Positions 1-8,221 of a stretch of DNA of 34,160 bases are shown piece after piece. The notes beneath the pieces were generated by a model. It was not told the DNA's origin, made no database searches, and worked only from the letters and a program-made list of their open reading frames with translations. The stretch lies in NCBI GenBank assembly GCA_030065615.1, contig JASJDR010000091.1, forward strand, positions 1 to 34,160. Reading direction: 5' to 3'. This stretch comes from Xenococcus sp. MO_188.B8. GTDB taxonomy: Bacteria; Cyanobacteriota; Cyanobacteriia; Cyanobacteriales; Xenococcaceae. A program made the translations under genes and the position numbers. How positions within the stretch are numbered: the stretch's first letter is position 1; each line of letters opens with the position of its first letter.

Positions 1-1
1 A

Positions 2-424
2 AAATTTGAGCTAGAAAAAATATACAAAACCAATAATCACTACAAGGTTTTGTATTCCCAAGCTGCTCAACAAATATTAAGAACTGTCGCAGAATCATTT
101 CAGTCTTATTCTGGGTTGATTAAAGCATATATGATTAAAGCATATAAAGAAGAGAAGATAACAGATAAGCCCAGGATTCCTAACTACAGGAAGAAGAGTG
201 GTTTAGCAACTGTTAGCTATCCCAAGCAAGCTTTAAAGCTAAAAGCTCTAAAGGATAGCGCTGCCCCTTCGGGTAGAGCTTCGCAAGCGCATAATGGACA
301 GATAAGGTTTTCACTAGGAAAGACTTGTAAACGTTAGTTTGGCTTAGATAGCTTTTATATTCCAATGCCTAGTAACTTGAGCTTTGCTGACATAAAAGAG
401 TTATGTAAGTTCAGTTGGATTTTG
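2..424 (+). pseudogene. IS200/IS605-family tnpB relic (N-terminal third)
   Basis: The frame is open from the left edge of the window. It reads an OrfB/TnpB-like stretch: LYSQAAQQILRTVAESF, then KPRIPNYRKKSGLA and SYPKQALKLK. An in-frame GC-rich repeat of about 50 bp (around 249-292) interrupts it. TnpB-like sequence then resumes as NGQIRFSLGKTCKR, is broken by a TAG at 335-337, and continues as FGLDSFYIPMPSNLSFADIKEL to about 403. The RuvC catalytic region and zinc finger of TnpB are absent, so no nuclease can be made. The relic ends just before a methyltransferase gene, so the insertion landed next to that gene and later decayed. Family assignment is from remembered TnpB sequence patterns; the exact IS is unknown. 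Confidence 0.75.
249..292. repeat. GC-rich hairpin repeat inside the tnpB relic
   Basis: A short GC-rich block with the core CCCTTCGGGTAGAGCTTCGCAAG sits in AT-rich DNA; its centre can fold as CCC-TTC-GGG. It interrupts the tnpB relic between the residues KLK and NGQIRF, which are adjacent in intact relatives. A closely similar core occurs inverted at 17262-17288. Confidence 0.6.
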
Positions 425-997
425 ATGAAAAATATGAGCGAACCATTTCTAGAACCACTTTTAAGGCAATTAAGACTTCGGAAGATAAGGCCACATGTCC
501 CCAAAAACTCTGTAATTTTGGATATAGGATGTGGGACAAATGCTACTTTCTTGAAAGCTATATCACCACATATAAAACAAGGATTTGGTGTTGATTTTAA
601 AGTTAAAGAATTTAAATTTAGTAATACTCAAACTAAACAGTTAAGGTTAGAAAATTATTTACCTTTCTCTAATGAAAGTTTTCAAGTTGTAACTATGCTT
701 GCAGTTTTAGAACATATTGAGAAGGAAAAAGAAATTCTACAAGAAATTTATCGAGTTCTCATTCCAGGCGGAAAATTAATACTAACAGTTCCATCAGTAT
801 GGTCTCAGCCAATACTAGAATTTTTAGCTTACAAGTTGAAAATTGTTAGTGAAGCAGAAATCAGAGATCATAAGAGATACTATAATCGCAAAAAACTCAG
901 AAAAGTATTGGTTAAAGATACTAATTTTCAAGATTTTCACCATCAATACTTTCAGCTATGGATGAATAATTTTTGTACTGTTAAAAAGAGGATTTAA
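425..997 (+). CDS. Class I SAM-dependent methyltransferase
   Basis: A protein of about 190 aa from the ATG at 425, with a Methyltransf_11/UbiE-like fold. Motif I is VILDIGCGTNATF (about residues 30-42), the acidic end of strand 2 is GVDF (about 55-58), and post-motif I is PFSNESFQVVTMLAVLEHI (about 80-98). The RVLIPGGKLILTVPS strand/turn follows (about 110-124). The open frame starts earlier, at 365, but those first 13-15 residues belong to the tnpB relic; ATG 425 or 434 is the more likely start. The GT2 gene follows after 9 bp, suggesting an operon and a role in modifying a sugar, lipid or glycan. The substrate cannot be read from the sequence. Confidence 0.8.
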   Translation: MKNMSEPFLEPLLRQLRLRKIRPHVPKNSVILDIGCGTNATFLKAISPHIKQGFGVDFKVKEFKFSNTQTKQLRLENYLPFSNESFQVVTMLAVLEHIEKEKEILQEIYRVLIPGGKLILTVPSVWSQPILEFLAYKLKIVSEAEIRDHKRYYNRKKLRKVLVKDTNFQDFHHQYFQLWMNNFCTVKKRI

Positions 998-1006
998 TTT
1001 ATCGAA

Positions 1007-1696
1007 ATGAAATTATCTGTTGTTATTCCCTGCTATAACGAACTTGGAACAATTGGAACAGTAGTACAAGCAGTTAAAGCATCACCGATTAAAGATTTAG
1101 AGATTATTCTTGTTGATGATTGTTCCACAGATGGCACCAGAGAATTATTAGATTCTAGATTACAGAGCGAAGTAGACCAAATTATTTATCATAGAAAAAA
1201 CCGAGGTAAAGGTGCCGCTTTGCGAACTGGATTTGCAGCTGCAACGGGAGATATTATAATTGTTCAAGATGCCGATTTAGAATACGATCCGCAAGAATAT
1301 CCTTTGATGATTGAACCAATTCAATCGAACAAGGCTGATGTAGTTTTTGGTTCCCGTTTTCAGGGTGCTAGACCTCATAGAGTTGTCTATTATTGGCATA
1401 GAGTGGGTAATGTTTTCCTGACAATATTATCTAACATGTTTACTAATATCAACCTCACAGATATGGAAACATGCTATAAAGCTTTTCGTAGAGAAGTAAT
1501 TAAATCCATCAAAATACAAGAAAATCGATTTGGGTTTGAGCCTGAAATAACAGCAAAAGTTGCGAAAATGGGATGTCGTATCTATGAAGTCGGAATCTCT
1601 TATTACGGTCGTACTTATAAAGAAGGTAAGAAAATTGGATGGAAAGATGGGTTTAGGGCTATCTTCTGTATTTTAAAATACAACTTATTTGATTAA
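1007..1696 (+). CDS. GT2 glycosyltransferase, polyprenyl/dolichyl-phosphate sugar synthase type
   Basis: A 229-aa GT-A glycosyltransferase of the DPM1/DPG-synthase-like GT2 group. The N-terminal SVVIPCYNE opening is followed by [11 protein letters not shown] (35-44) and [18 protein letters not shown] (65-82). The metal-binding DxD is D88-A-D90 in [10 protein letters not shown]. The C-terminal [14 protein letters not shown] and [17 protein letters not shown] blocks are typical of polyprenyl-phosphate hexose/mannose synthases. There is no long C-terminal transmembrane tail, so it is probably cytoplasmic or membrane-peripheral. Expected reaction (family knowledge): transfer of a sugar from a nucleotide donor to a polyprenyl phosphate. 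A GT39-like membrane protein and a small transporter downstream fit use of that lipid-linked sugar outside the membrane. Confidence 0.88.
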   Translation: MKLSVVIPCYNELGTIGTVVQAVKASPIKDLEIILVDDCSTDGTRELLDSRLQSEVDQIIYHRKNRGKGAALRTGFAAATGDIIIVQDADLEYDPQEYPLMIEPIQSNKADVVFGSRFQGARPHRVVYYWHRVGNVFLTILSNMFTNINLTDMETCYKAFRREVIKSIKIQENRFGFEPEITAKVAKMGCRIYEVGISYYGRTYKEGKKIGWKDGFRAIFCILKYNLFD

Positions 1697-1856
1697 TCAG
1701 TTAAACAGCGCAAAAGCACAGCCGAACCATACCTCATCTGGGATTATACCTTATGTGAGCATGTGGGAGGCTTGTTTAACTATGTTGACCGACACGACAA
1801 TCTTAATGACCTGTTTATATAAAAAGCATAGAATCTGACAAACAGATTGCACTAAT

Positions 1857-3776
1857 ATGATTTCCCAATTTCTTTCAATCATCATTTTAATTGAAATTCT
1901 GATCTTCTGTTTAGGAGGAATTTTTCTAACTTTCCATATTGAGGAAAAATTATCTGAATCTATTTCACAAGGTATTTTTATATCTATTCTTATTTTTTCG
2001 TTCATTTTTCAATTATCTTTTATTTTAGGTTATCCCAATTTTTCCTTTATTCTAGAAGGCATAACTTTATTTTTTTGTTTATTTATAATTAAAAAAAATC
2101 TAAGTAAATCAAGACAAATATTAACAATAATTTATAAATTTATTCAACAATATAAGATAATAAGCGTAATTATCACTACTGTTTGGACTTACTTAGCTTT
2201 ACAAGCTATTTTACTACCCCCTGCCAATTTGGATAGTATGACCTATAACTTGGCTAGAGTTTTATTATTTCAACAAGAAAAATCAATATTTTTAACTCAA
2301 GTATCTAGTGTAAGACAAGCCGTATTTCCCCTAGGATCAGATATTCTTCACCATAGTTTCTTAAGATTTTATACAGATTATGGCATTGGCATTTTTAGTT
2401 TTTTGGCATATCTTGCCATCGCTTTTGGTACTTACGCTTTAGCCCGTCGATATGCTTCCCGTAAATACTCTTTGATTGCTACTTTAATTATCATCAGTTT
2501 ACCAGAATTAGTATTACAATCAACATCGACTAAAAATGATATTTTTACGGCAGCAACTGCTATATTTTGCCTGATTATTTGCCATCGGATTATTACGAAT
2601 ATCAAGGTCAAAGATTTACTATTATTGCCTATTGCTATATCTTTTGGTGTTTCGTGTAAAACAACTTTTATCGCATTTGCTTTCCCTTTTATCTGTTGTT
2701 TTTTTCTACTCGTATTAAAAAAATATTCTTTTTTACACTTATCAAGTATAATTCAAAAAAACAAGTTAAAATTTTGCTTGATATTACTTCCTATTTCTAT
2801 TTTTCTTCCCATATTAACTTATTTACATAGTCATTCTCAGTTTGGTACTTGGTCAGGTCCTATCAGAATGGTTGAAACTTTTCAACATGCTGATGGATTA
2901 AAAGGTGCCTTAGCAAATTTAGTTAGATATTTGTTTCAAAGCATGGATTTTTTAGAACTATCTAACTCAATTCCAATAATAGGAGAAGAAAATATTAGTC
3001 AAATATTGCTTAAAGTATATAACATAATTTTCGATCCTTTATTTGATCAAAATGGTGTTATTGGTCAAAATGGCGTTCAGCAACATTTTAACTATTCTAT
3101 TGACTTTATGATTCACGAAGATCGATCGTGGTTTGGTCCATTGGGATTTTTGATAGTGATTCCAAGTATTTTCTATTGTCTAATAAAAGGAAATTTATTT
3201 TTAAGTGGATTGGCTTTAAATTTATTGATATACAGTTTTATTGTCAGCTATAAAATAGTTTGGATGCCTCCTAACAATAGGTTTTTTACCTTGTTTTTTG
3301 CCTCTTCTGGAGTTCTAGTAGCATATGTTTTGCAACAATTAAAATTAAAACATATTGTCCTTAAAATAATCACTTTATTGTCGATTTTTATATTAATATA
3401 TGCTGCTACTTTTAATACGAATAAACCTTTTAAAAGTATTTGGAGTCAAACAAAGTTCGGTACAAATAGAACATATTATTCTGATATAGCTGATTACCCA
3501 AATGTAAATATAATTAGTCAATTTATTCCGAATAATTCAGAAGTTGCTTTAGTCACAGGATTCAATACCTGGGTTTATTACTATTTGCTATATAATTCCA
3601 ACATTAGAATAATTCCTTTTAATGATCGAGATCCGAATTTAGTTCAAAATCTATCTAAGTTTGACTACATATTCTATCTTGATAGTACTTATAATCCCGA
3701 TATTAATTTAGGTGACAGCAAGATACTATGGAGTTCAGATAAACGTAAGGGAAGTAAACTTGTCCAAGTTAATTAA
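1857..3776 (+). CDS. GT39/PMT_2-like integral membrane glycosyltransferase
   Basis: A 639-aa multi-pass membrane protein, with roughly ten or more hydrophobic segments over the first 520 residues and a soluble C-terminal tail. The loop after an early helix contains LPPANLDSMTYNLARVLLF, with D126 in the place of the first-loop acidic residue of bacterial PMT_2/ArnT-like enzymes. It continues with a SVRQAVFPLGSDI block also typical of that group. These enzymes use polyprenyl-phosphate sugars on the periplasmic side. The gene lies 160 bp after the GT2 synthase gene and 160 bp before an SMR-type transporter gene on the same strand, matching an ArnC/ArnE/ArnT-like division of labour. The acceptor (protein, lipid or polysaccharide) is unknown. 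DNA here is notably AT-rich. Confidence 0.75.
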   Translation: MISQFLSIIILIEILIFCLGGIFLTFHIEEKLSESISQGIFISILIFSFIFQLSFILGYPNFSFILEGITLFFCLFIIKKNLSKSRQILTIIYKFIQQYKIISVIITTVWTYLALQAILLPPANLDSMTYNLARVLLFQQEKSIFLTQVSSVRQAVFPLGSDILHHSFLRFYTDYGIGIFSFLAYLAIAFGTYALARRYASRKYSLIATLIIISLPELVLQSTSTKNDIFTAATAIFCLIICHRIITNIKVKDLLLLPIAISFGVSCKTTFIAFAFPFICCFFLLVLKKYSFLHLSSIIQKNKLKFCLILLPISIFLPILTYLHSHSQFGTWSGPIRMVETFQHADGLKGALANLVRYLFQSMDFLELSNSIPIIGEENISQILLKVYNIIFDPLFDQNGVIGQNGVQQHFNYSIDFMIHEDRSWFGPLGFLIVIPSIFYCLIKGNLFLSGLALNLLIYSFIVSYKIVWMPPNNRFFTLFFASSGVLVAYVLQQLKLKHIVLKIITLLSIFILIYAATFNTNKPFKSIWSQTKFGTNRTYYSDIADYPNVNIISQFIPNNSEVALVTGFNTWVYYYLLYNSNIRIIPFNDRDPNLVQNLSKFDYIFYLDSTYNPDINLGDSKILWSSDKRKGSKLVQVN

Positions 3777-3924
3777 AATCCAGTTTTAACTAGCTCACAA
3801 TATATATTTTACTAATCTGAGTAATAGTAAAGTTTTATGAACTTCTTGCAAGCTGATGAAATCCATGAGTTTTTAAAATACTGACTATATGTGCTAAATA
3901 TTAATCTTGTAAACCAAATATAGT

Positions 3925-3930
3925 AAGGAG
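3925..3930 (+). promoter_or_regulatory. Shine-Dalgarno AAGGAG deciding a TTG start
   Basis: AAGGAG lies 6 bases upstream of TTG 3937. The nearby ATG at 3947 is out of frame, so this site supports the TTG start of the small transporter. Confidence 0.65.
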
Positions 3931-3936
3931 ACTTCT

Positions 3937-4305
3937 TTGACACTATATGAATTTAGTTTACTATTAATTTCTATCCTAACCAGTGTTGGGGGACAATTTT
4001 TTTTGAAGGCAGGAGCGCTTAAATTAGGAAAAGTCAATATAGATAATACTATGAGTCACGTTCTTAGTATTATTACAATACCTGAACTTTTATTCGGGCT
4101 AACCTTTTATGCTTTAGGTGCTGTAGCTTATATACTCTTATTAACTAGAGTTAACCTGAGTATTGCTGGTCCATCCGTATCCTTAGTTTATGTTTTCTCT
4201 GTATTGTTAGGATACTTTCTTTTTAAAGAAAGTATTACTTTGACACGTCTTTTTGGTCTAAGTTTTATTGTTTGTGGAGTTATTTTAGTAGTCTGGCAAA
4301 AGTAA
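3937..4305 (+). CDS. Small EamA/SMR-type transporter (ArnE/EmrE-like, possible lipid-sugar flippase)
   Basis: A 122-aa protein with four predicted membrane helices (about residues 3-25, 44-70, 75-95, 98-120), the usual size of an EmrE/ArnE-type four-helix protein. Recognisable parts are the GGQFFLKAGALKLG turn after helix 1 and the VNLSIAGPSVSLVYVFSVLLG segment in helix 3, followed by FKESIT and a GVILVV helix 4. The start is TTG 3937, because AAGGAG lies at 3925-3930, 6 bases upstream, and no in-frame ATG fits. Next to a GT2 polyprenyl-P-sugar synthase and a GT39-like enzyme, the likely role (inference) is flipping the lipid-linked sugar, as ArnE/ArnF do. Drug efflux is the alternative. Confidence 0.75.
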   Translation: MTLYEFSLLLISILTSVGGQFFLKAGALKLGKVNIDNTMSHVLSIITIPELLFGLTFYALGAVAYILLLTRVNLSIAGPSVSLVYVFSVLLGYFLFKESITLTRLFGLSFIVCGVILVVWQK

Positions 4306-4408
4306 CTAAATTTGGCTCTACCGAACTTACAATGGAGAATATAGCTATGATGTAGATCTACAAACGGCTTGAGCAAGAACTATACATAACCAAACTAATA
4401 AAAACTCA

Positions 4409-4429
4409 AAGCTTTGCTGTGCAAAGCTT
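4409..4429. repeat. Perfect 9-bp hairpin AAGCTTTGC-TGT-GCAAAGCTT
   Basis: Arms 4409-4417 and 4421-4429 are perfectly complementary around a 3-base loop. There is no T-run, so it is a poor intrinsic terminator. It is probably a member of the small palindromic repeats scattered through the window. Confidence 0.6.
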
Positions 4430-4554
4430 GCGATCCCTAATTTCTATTAAACCGCGTCCAGATAGAAAACTGGAGTTTTGAGACAAAGGAGTCAGGAGCC
4501 AGAAGTCAGGAGTTAGGCGTTTCAGGTTCAAAATATTGACATTTTCGAAAACTA

Positions 4555-4611
4555 GCGGTGCGACCCTGCGCAAGGTCAACGCGCAAAGGAACGCGCACCA
4601 AGAGACGGGTT
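4555..4611 (-). repeat. Interspersed GC-rich repeat, copy 1 (pairs with 18001-18058)
   Basis: Read on the minus strand it gives CCCGT..CTCTTGGTGCGCGTTCCTT, then a hairpin with TGCGC/GCGCA arms, then GGGTCGCACCGCT. The flanks match 18001-18058 almost base for base, but the central stem has a different sequence. Confidence 0.65.
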
Positions 4612-4787
4612 TCAAAGTAGACGCGGTTTAGTTTAACATCGTAGGTTGGGTAGAGCCCTAAATTTTAATATTCTGTAGAGCGATCACTTACTGACCAAAG
4701 AGTTGCCAAAGTACTCCTCGCACCAGAGCGGGTGAGCGAAAAAAAAGTGTCGGGGGAGAGGAGTCAAAAAAGCTCAAAGCTTTACCT

Positions 4788-4896
4788 TATAGCAATCCTA
4801 CTTGAGTTGTGAGAAGTGTAAAAGTAGTCAGGCAATAGGCAATAGCAAAAAAGTTATCCCCTAGGTTTTTTTCTCATATTATTTAGGATTGCTATA
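4788..4896. mobile_element. MITE-like element with TATAGCAATCCTA termini
   Basis: TATAGCAATCCTA (4788-4800) is matched by its exact inverted copy TAGGATTGCTATA (4884-4896). The similarity extends inward (TTGTGAGAA against TTCTCATATTA), giving a 109-bp non-coding element. The terminal TA dinucleotides would fit TA-target insertion as in IS630/Tc1-type elements (inference). A lone copy of the same terminus lies at 20939-20951. Confidence 0.6.
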
Positions 4897-4938
4897 GCTA
4901 AAGGCTAATAACTAATAGCTTTTCACATTAGACGTGTT

Positions 4939-6528
4939 TTATAAAGGACGATAAACTCGATAATTAATATTAGGGAAAATATTATCGATTTCTTCTACTT
5001 TGTCCAACCAACCAGAGTCAACTTTGCCAATCAGAATATCGTCGTAGAGTTTATTGAACCTGAGTAAATGAGAACGAGTTCTCCTCACAGCATAGGGAAC
5101 CATAGTTCCAGTTCGCATAATAAAAGCCCAGTCGGAAGATTGTGCTAATAATAGCTCGCGTGCTGCTTGATTTAACGCTTTCCACTCCAATTCATCCGCT
5201 GGTTCGCGACTAGCTAATTCAATCATTCTTTCTGCTGCTTTATGTAAATGGGGATAAATCCAAGTATTTGTTTCATTTAACCAATATTCATGGAATCCCT
5301 TGTAACCCCAACTAGACTGGGATGGACGACAGACTTGCTGAGTTGGATTAGCCCGCAGATAATCAGAAAGATGGGTCATTTCGTAAGTATTTTGGTCGTA
5401 CCAACTCTTACGGAACAGAAAATCAATAAACCAAGGTCCTTCATACCACCAGTGACCGAATAATTCGGCATCATAGGGAGATATTACAATTGGTGGACGG
5501 TGCATGATGCCAGCTAGATTCTGTACCTGCTGTCCTCGGTTATACATGAAGTTACCGGCATGTTCTGCTGACTTTTCCCTTGCCCAATAGGGATCGTAAA
5601 GAGCTTTTTCACTCAAGCCACCATCTCGACTAGTAATACGGTGGTATTTAATCCCAGTATTTTTCCGTTGACCGTTGGGCATGATGTAGGGTTTGATATA
5701 TTCGTATTCCGCTTCCCAACCTAAGTCTTTATAAAATTCTCGATATTCTACCGACCCAGGATAGCCTACCTTAGATGACCAAACCTGTTGGGAGGATTCG
5801 TGATCTCGAGCAAAAGCCGCAACTCCTGTTTCGGTGAAAATTGGCGCATAGGAACCAAAACGAGGACGCGGACGAGCGTATAAAATACCATGTCCGTCGG
5901 TGAGAAAATATCTTAACCCCGCATCAGCGAGCATTCTTTCTACGCCTTCATAATAAGCACATTCGGGCAACCAAATACCTTTGGGAGGACGACCAAAGTT
6001 TTCTTCATAATGTTCACAGGCTACCTGGATTTGCGCCCATACCGCTTGAGGATACATTTTCATCAGCGGTAGATAGCCGTGAGTTGCTCCACAAGTTATG
6101 ATATCGAGGTTATTACTATCAAGAAATTGTTTAAAAGCTGTTACTAAATCGCGATCGTAGCTTTCCCAAGTCTGACGAATTTGACTAAAGGAGTTAGCGT
6201 AATATTCTGCAAGATACTTAACATGACCATAATGTTGATTATGTTCAATTTCCTTTTCTACTAACTCTTGAAGAAGAGCTAAGTGCTCGTCATAGCGTTC
6301 CTGCAATAGAGGATCTCTTAACATAGACACCAAAGGTGGTGTCATACTCATGGTCATTTTGAAGTCAATGCCATCTCGCTTAAGATTCTCGAAAACTTGT
6401 AGAAGAGGAACATAGGTTTCTGTAATAGCTTCAAATAACCATTCCTCTTCTAGAACGTAGTCACTTTCTGGATGTCGAACAAAAGGTAAATGAGCATGAA
6501 GAACTAGAGCAAGGTAACCAAGAGACAT
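4939..6528 (-). CDS. GH57 1,4-alpha-glucan branching enzyme-like protein (with DUF1957-type C-terminal part)
   Basis: A 529-aa protein of the GH57/DUF1957 family. Motif 1 is LHAHLPFVRHP at the N-terminus. Motif 3, GIWLPECAY, carries the expected nucleophile E189, and motif 4, ISPYDAELFGHWWYEGP, carries the acid/base D353. These positions agree with the archaeal GH57 branching enzyme (E183/D354 in Thermococcus TK1436). The C-terminal helical part contains QSSDWAFIMRTGTMVPYA, typical of branching-type GH57. The expected role is forming alpha-1,6 branches in glycogen in the cytoplasm; some family members have weak or other activity. It is transcribed divergently from sasA. The start at 6528 gives the canonical GYLALVLHAHLPF opening. 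Confidence 0.88.
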   Translation of the reverse strand: MSLGYLALVLHAHLPFVRHPESDYVLEEEWLFEAITETYVPLLQVFENLKRDGIDFKMTMSMTPPLVSMLRDPLLQERYDEHLALLQELVEKEIEHNQHYGHVKYLAEYYANSFSQIRQTWESYDRDLVTAFKQFLDSNNLDIITCGATHGYLPLMKMYPQAVWAQIQVACEHYEENFGRPPKGIWLPECAYYEGVERMLADAGLRYFLTDGHGILYARPRPRFGSYAPIFTETGVAAFARDHESSQQVWSSKVGYPGSVEYREFYKDLGWEAEYEYIKPYIMPNGQRKNTGIKYHRITSRDGGLSEKALYDPYWAREKSAEHAGNFMYNRGQQVQNLAGIMHRPPIVISPYDAELFGHWWYEGPWFIDFLFRKSWYDQNTYEMTHLSDYLRANPTQQVCRPSQSSWGYKGFHEYWLNETNTWIYPHLHKAAERMIELASREPADELEWKALNQAARELLLAQSSDWAFIMRTGTMVPYAVRRTRSHLLRFNKLYDDILIGKVDSGWLDKVEEIDNIFPNINYRVYRPL

Positions 6529-6810
6529 AATCGTATTTTCCGCAACTTTTCTATAGATGAATTAAGAGGCTGAAGCAATCTGGGTAAATTTTATGATATC
6601 TTAATCTTAGTCTTAAAAAAAGTTTAGTAAAAAACACAAAGCTTTAAATGTCCATCAATCAAAATACAATCTTATGCTTATTTACAGCAATTGAGGTTTC
6701 TTGGAGATAGACATCCAGGATGTAGACATTTCAATATTGTTTGTGTCAATATTGTTGCAAATTAATACTTAGGTATTTTTACAGCTTGAAAACTTTCGGA
6801 TTTATGGCTA
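6529..6810. promoter_or_regulatory. Divergent GH57/sasA promoter region with palindrome and direct repeat
   Basis: This 282-bp spacer separates two divergent genes, so it must contain both promoters. Visible structures are the palindrome ACATCC-A-GGATGT (about 6709-6721) and a direct repeat TCAATATTGTT present twice at about 6730-6760. Either could be a regulator site; none is recognised with certainty. Confidence 0.4.
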
Positions 6811-7992
6811 GTGTTGCAATTGTACGAGTGGCAAAAAGATTTAGATAATAATAACTCTGATAATAGTTATCTACAACTGCTTTTATTTGTGGATAAACGG
6901 CCTAGTTATCGAAAGAAAATTCAGCTTATTCAAGCTTATTTGGAGGATTTGAGGCTAGAGCATGATTTTAAACTAGACGTTATTGAAATTAGCAAACAGC
7001 CTCACTTAGTAGAGTATTTCAAGTTGGTAGCGACTCCAGCTTTGGTTAAAATATCACCCCAGCCCAGACAAATTTTAGCTGGTAGTAATTTAATAGGTCA
7101 ACTAGAAACGTGGTGGCCTCGATGGCAGAACTCGCTTCAAAATATGTCTGGGGAAAATTCGGCAACATTAGAGCAATTAGATCCGGTTATTGAAAAGTCT
7201 TTAATTAAGTCTACTAGCTATTCGGATGATTTGATTAAGTTATCTGATAAAGTTTTTAGTTTACAGCAGGAAAAAGAGGAATTATTAGAGCAGTTAAGAT
7301 TTAAAGAGCAAATTTTAGCAATGTTGGCTCACGATCTTCGTAGTCCGCTAACTGCTGCTTCTTTGGCTATGGAAACCCTGGAATTGTCAGAGGATTACGA
7401 AAATACGGAACAACGACAGCAACTAAGACAAAAGCTTTATTTACAGTCGAAACAACAAGTACTGATTATGAAGCGCATGATTAGTGATTTACTCGAAGCC
7501 TCAACTAGTGCGAACTCAAAATTAAAGGTACGCCCCTGTAAGTTAAATGTTTATTCTTTGTGTCAAGATGCGATCGCTCAAGTCAAAAAACAACTTAAGG
7601 CAAAATCTCAAATATTCAAAGAAGATATTCCCCAAGATATTCCCCAAATTTATGCTGATCCAGAGTTAGTAAGGCAATTACTGGTAAATTTATTGGATAA
7701 TGCCATCAAATATACTCCTGAAGGAGGAGAAATATCTCTATCGGTTTTACATCGCACGAGTCAGAAAGTTCAGTTTAGTGTGAGCGATACAGGACCGGGA
7801 ATTCCTCCAGAAAAGCAAGAACGAATTTTTGAAGGTCATTTTCGACTTCCTAGAGATCAAGAGAAGGAAGGCTATGGTCTAGGCTTGGCATTATGTCGCA
7901 AAATTGCTCGCGCTCATTATGGTCAAATTTGGGTCAATAGTTCTCTTGGCAATGGTAGTTGTTTTAAGTTTACGCTTCCTGTTTATAGGTAA
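6811..7992 (+). CDS. sasA: Circadian clock-associated histidine kinase SasA
   Basis: A 393-aa sensor kinase. The N-terminal ~100 residues form a KaiB/thioredoxin-like sensor (LQLLLFVDKRPSYRKKIQ, then VATPALVKI and IGQLETWWPRW), which in SasA binds KaiC. After a coiled linker comes the HisKA domain with phospho-acceptor H174 in MLAHDLRSPLTAAS. The HATPase_c domain has an N box (LVNLLDNAIKYTPEGG), G1 (DTGPGIP) and G2 (GYGLGLALC). Family knowledge: SasA autophosphorylates on KaiC and phosphorylates RpaA to drive rhythmic transcription. The start is GTG 6811; ATG 6804 is out of frame. The length matches SasA. kai genes and rpaA are not in the window. Confidence 0.93.
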   Translation: MLQLYEWQKDLDNNNSDNSYLQLLLFVDKRPSYRKKIQLIQAYLEDLRLEHDFKLDVIEISKQPHLVEYFKLVATPALVKISPQPRQILAGSNLIGQLETWWPRWQNSLQNMSGENSATLEQLDPVIEKSLIKSTSYSDDLIKLSDKVFSLQQEKEELLEQLRFKEQILAMLAHDLRSPLTAASLAMETLELSEDYENTEQRQQLRQKLYLQSKQQVLIMKRMISDLLEASTSANSKLKVRPCKLNVYSLCQDAIAQVKKQLKAKSQIFKEDIPQDIPQIYADPELVRQLLVNLLDNAIKYTPEGGEISLSVLHRTSQKVQFSVSDTGPGIPPEKQERIFEGHFRLPRDQEKEGYGLGLALCRKIARAHYGQIWVNSSLGNGSCFKFTLPVYR

Positions 7993-7993
7993 A

Positions 7994-8028
7994 TTAGGGA
8001 TTAGGGGTTAGGTGTTGGGGATAGGGAA
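7994..8028 (+). repeat. G-rich heptad tandem repeat (TTAGGGN type, ~5 units)
   Basis: Successive 7-mers TTAGGGA, TTAGGGG, TTAGGTG, TTGGGGA, TAGGGAA follow sasA directly. This fits the heptameric short tandemly repeated sequences known in cyanobacteria. Confidence 0.55.
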
Positions 8029-8120
8029 GATGGGAAAGTTAACTATTGCCAATTGCCTATATTAAGATTCGTTGCCCGATAAATACAGTTATGTTTTTCA
8101 AGCTGTGGTTTGCACTATTA

Positions 8121-8166
8121 TTGACAATTGAAATAAGAAAATATAATCAGTTCTATAAAAACTGAT
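8121..8166 (+). promoter_or_regulatory. Candidate chlB promoter with adjacent inverted repeat
   Basis: A perfect -35 hexamer TTGACA (8121-8126) and a perfect -10 hexamer TATAAT (8142-8147) are separated by 15 bp, slightly short of the ideal 17. Overlapping the -10 and continuing downstream is a perfect inverted repeat ATCAGTT (8146-8152) / AACTGAT (8160-8166), a possible operator. The chlB start codon is 55 bp further on. Confidence 0.5.
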
Positions 8167-8221
8167 AATAGAGTTTTTAGACGAGAAGCTACTCGCGATC
8201 GCTTGTTATAAGGAGAAATCT

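Larger units (their letters stand above)
4306..4787. other. Gene-free, repeat-rich spacer
   Basis: About 480 bp without a convincing gene. It holds a perfect 9-bp hairpin (4409-4429), a GC-rich repeat with a counterpart at 18001-18058, and text such as GGAGTCAGGAG/AGAAGTCAGGAG (4487-4514) typical of cyanobacterial intergenic repeats. Short open frames on the minus strand here cross the repeats and show no protein-like composition. Confidence 0.6.

Noticed and set aside
1751..2005. 84-codon minus-strand open frame
   Set aside because: It lies antisense to the start of the GT39-like gene and has no protein-like features.
4406..4615. 69-codon minus-strand open frame
   Set aside because: It spans the hairpin and GC-rich repeats, and its composition is repeat-derived.
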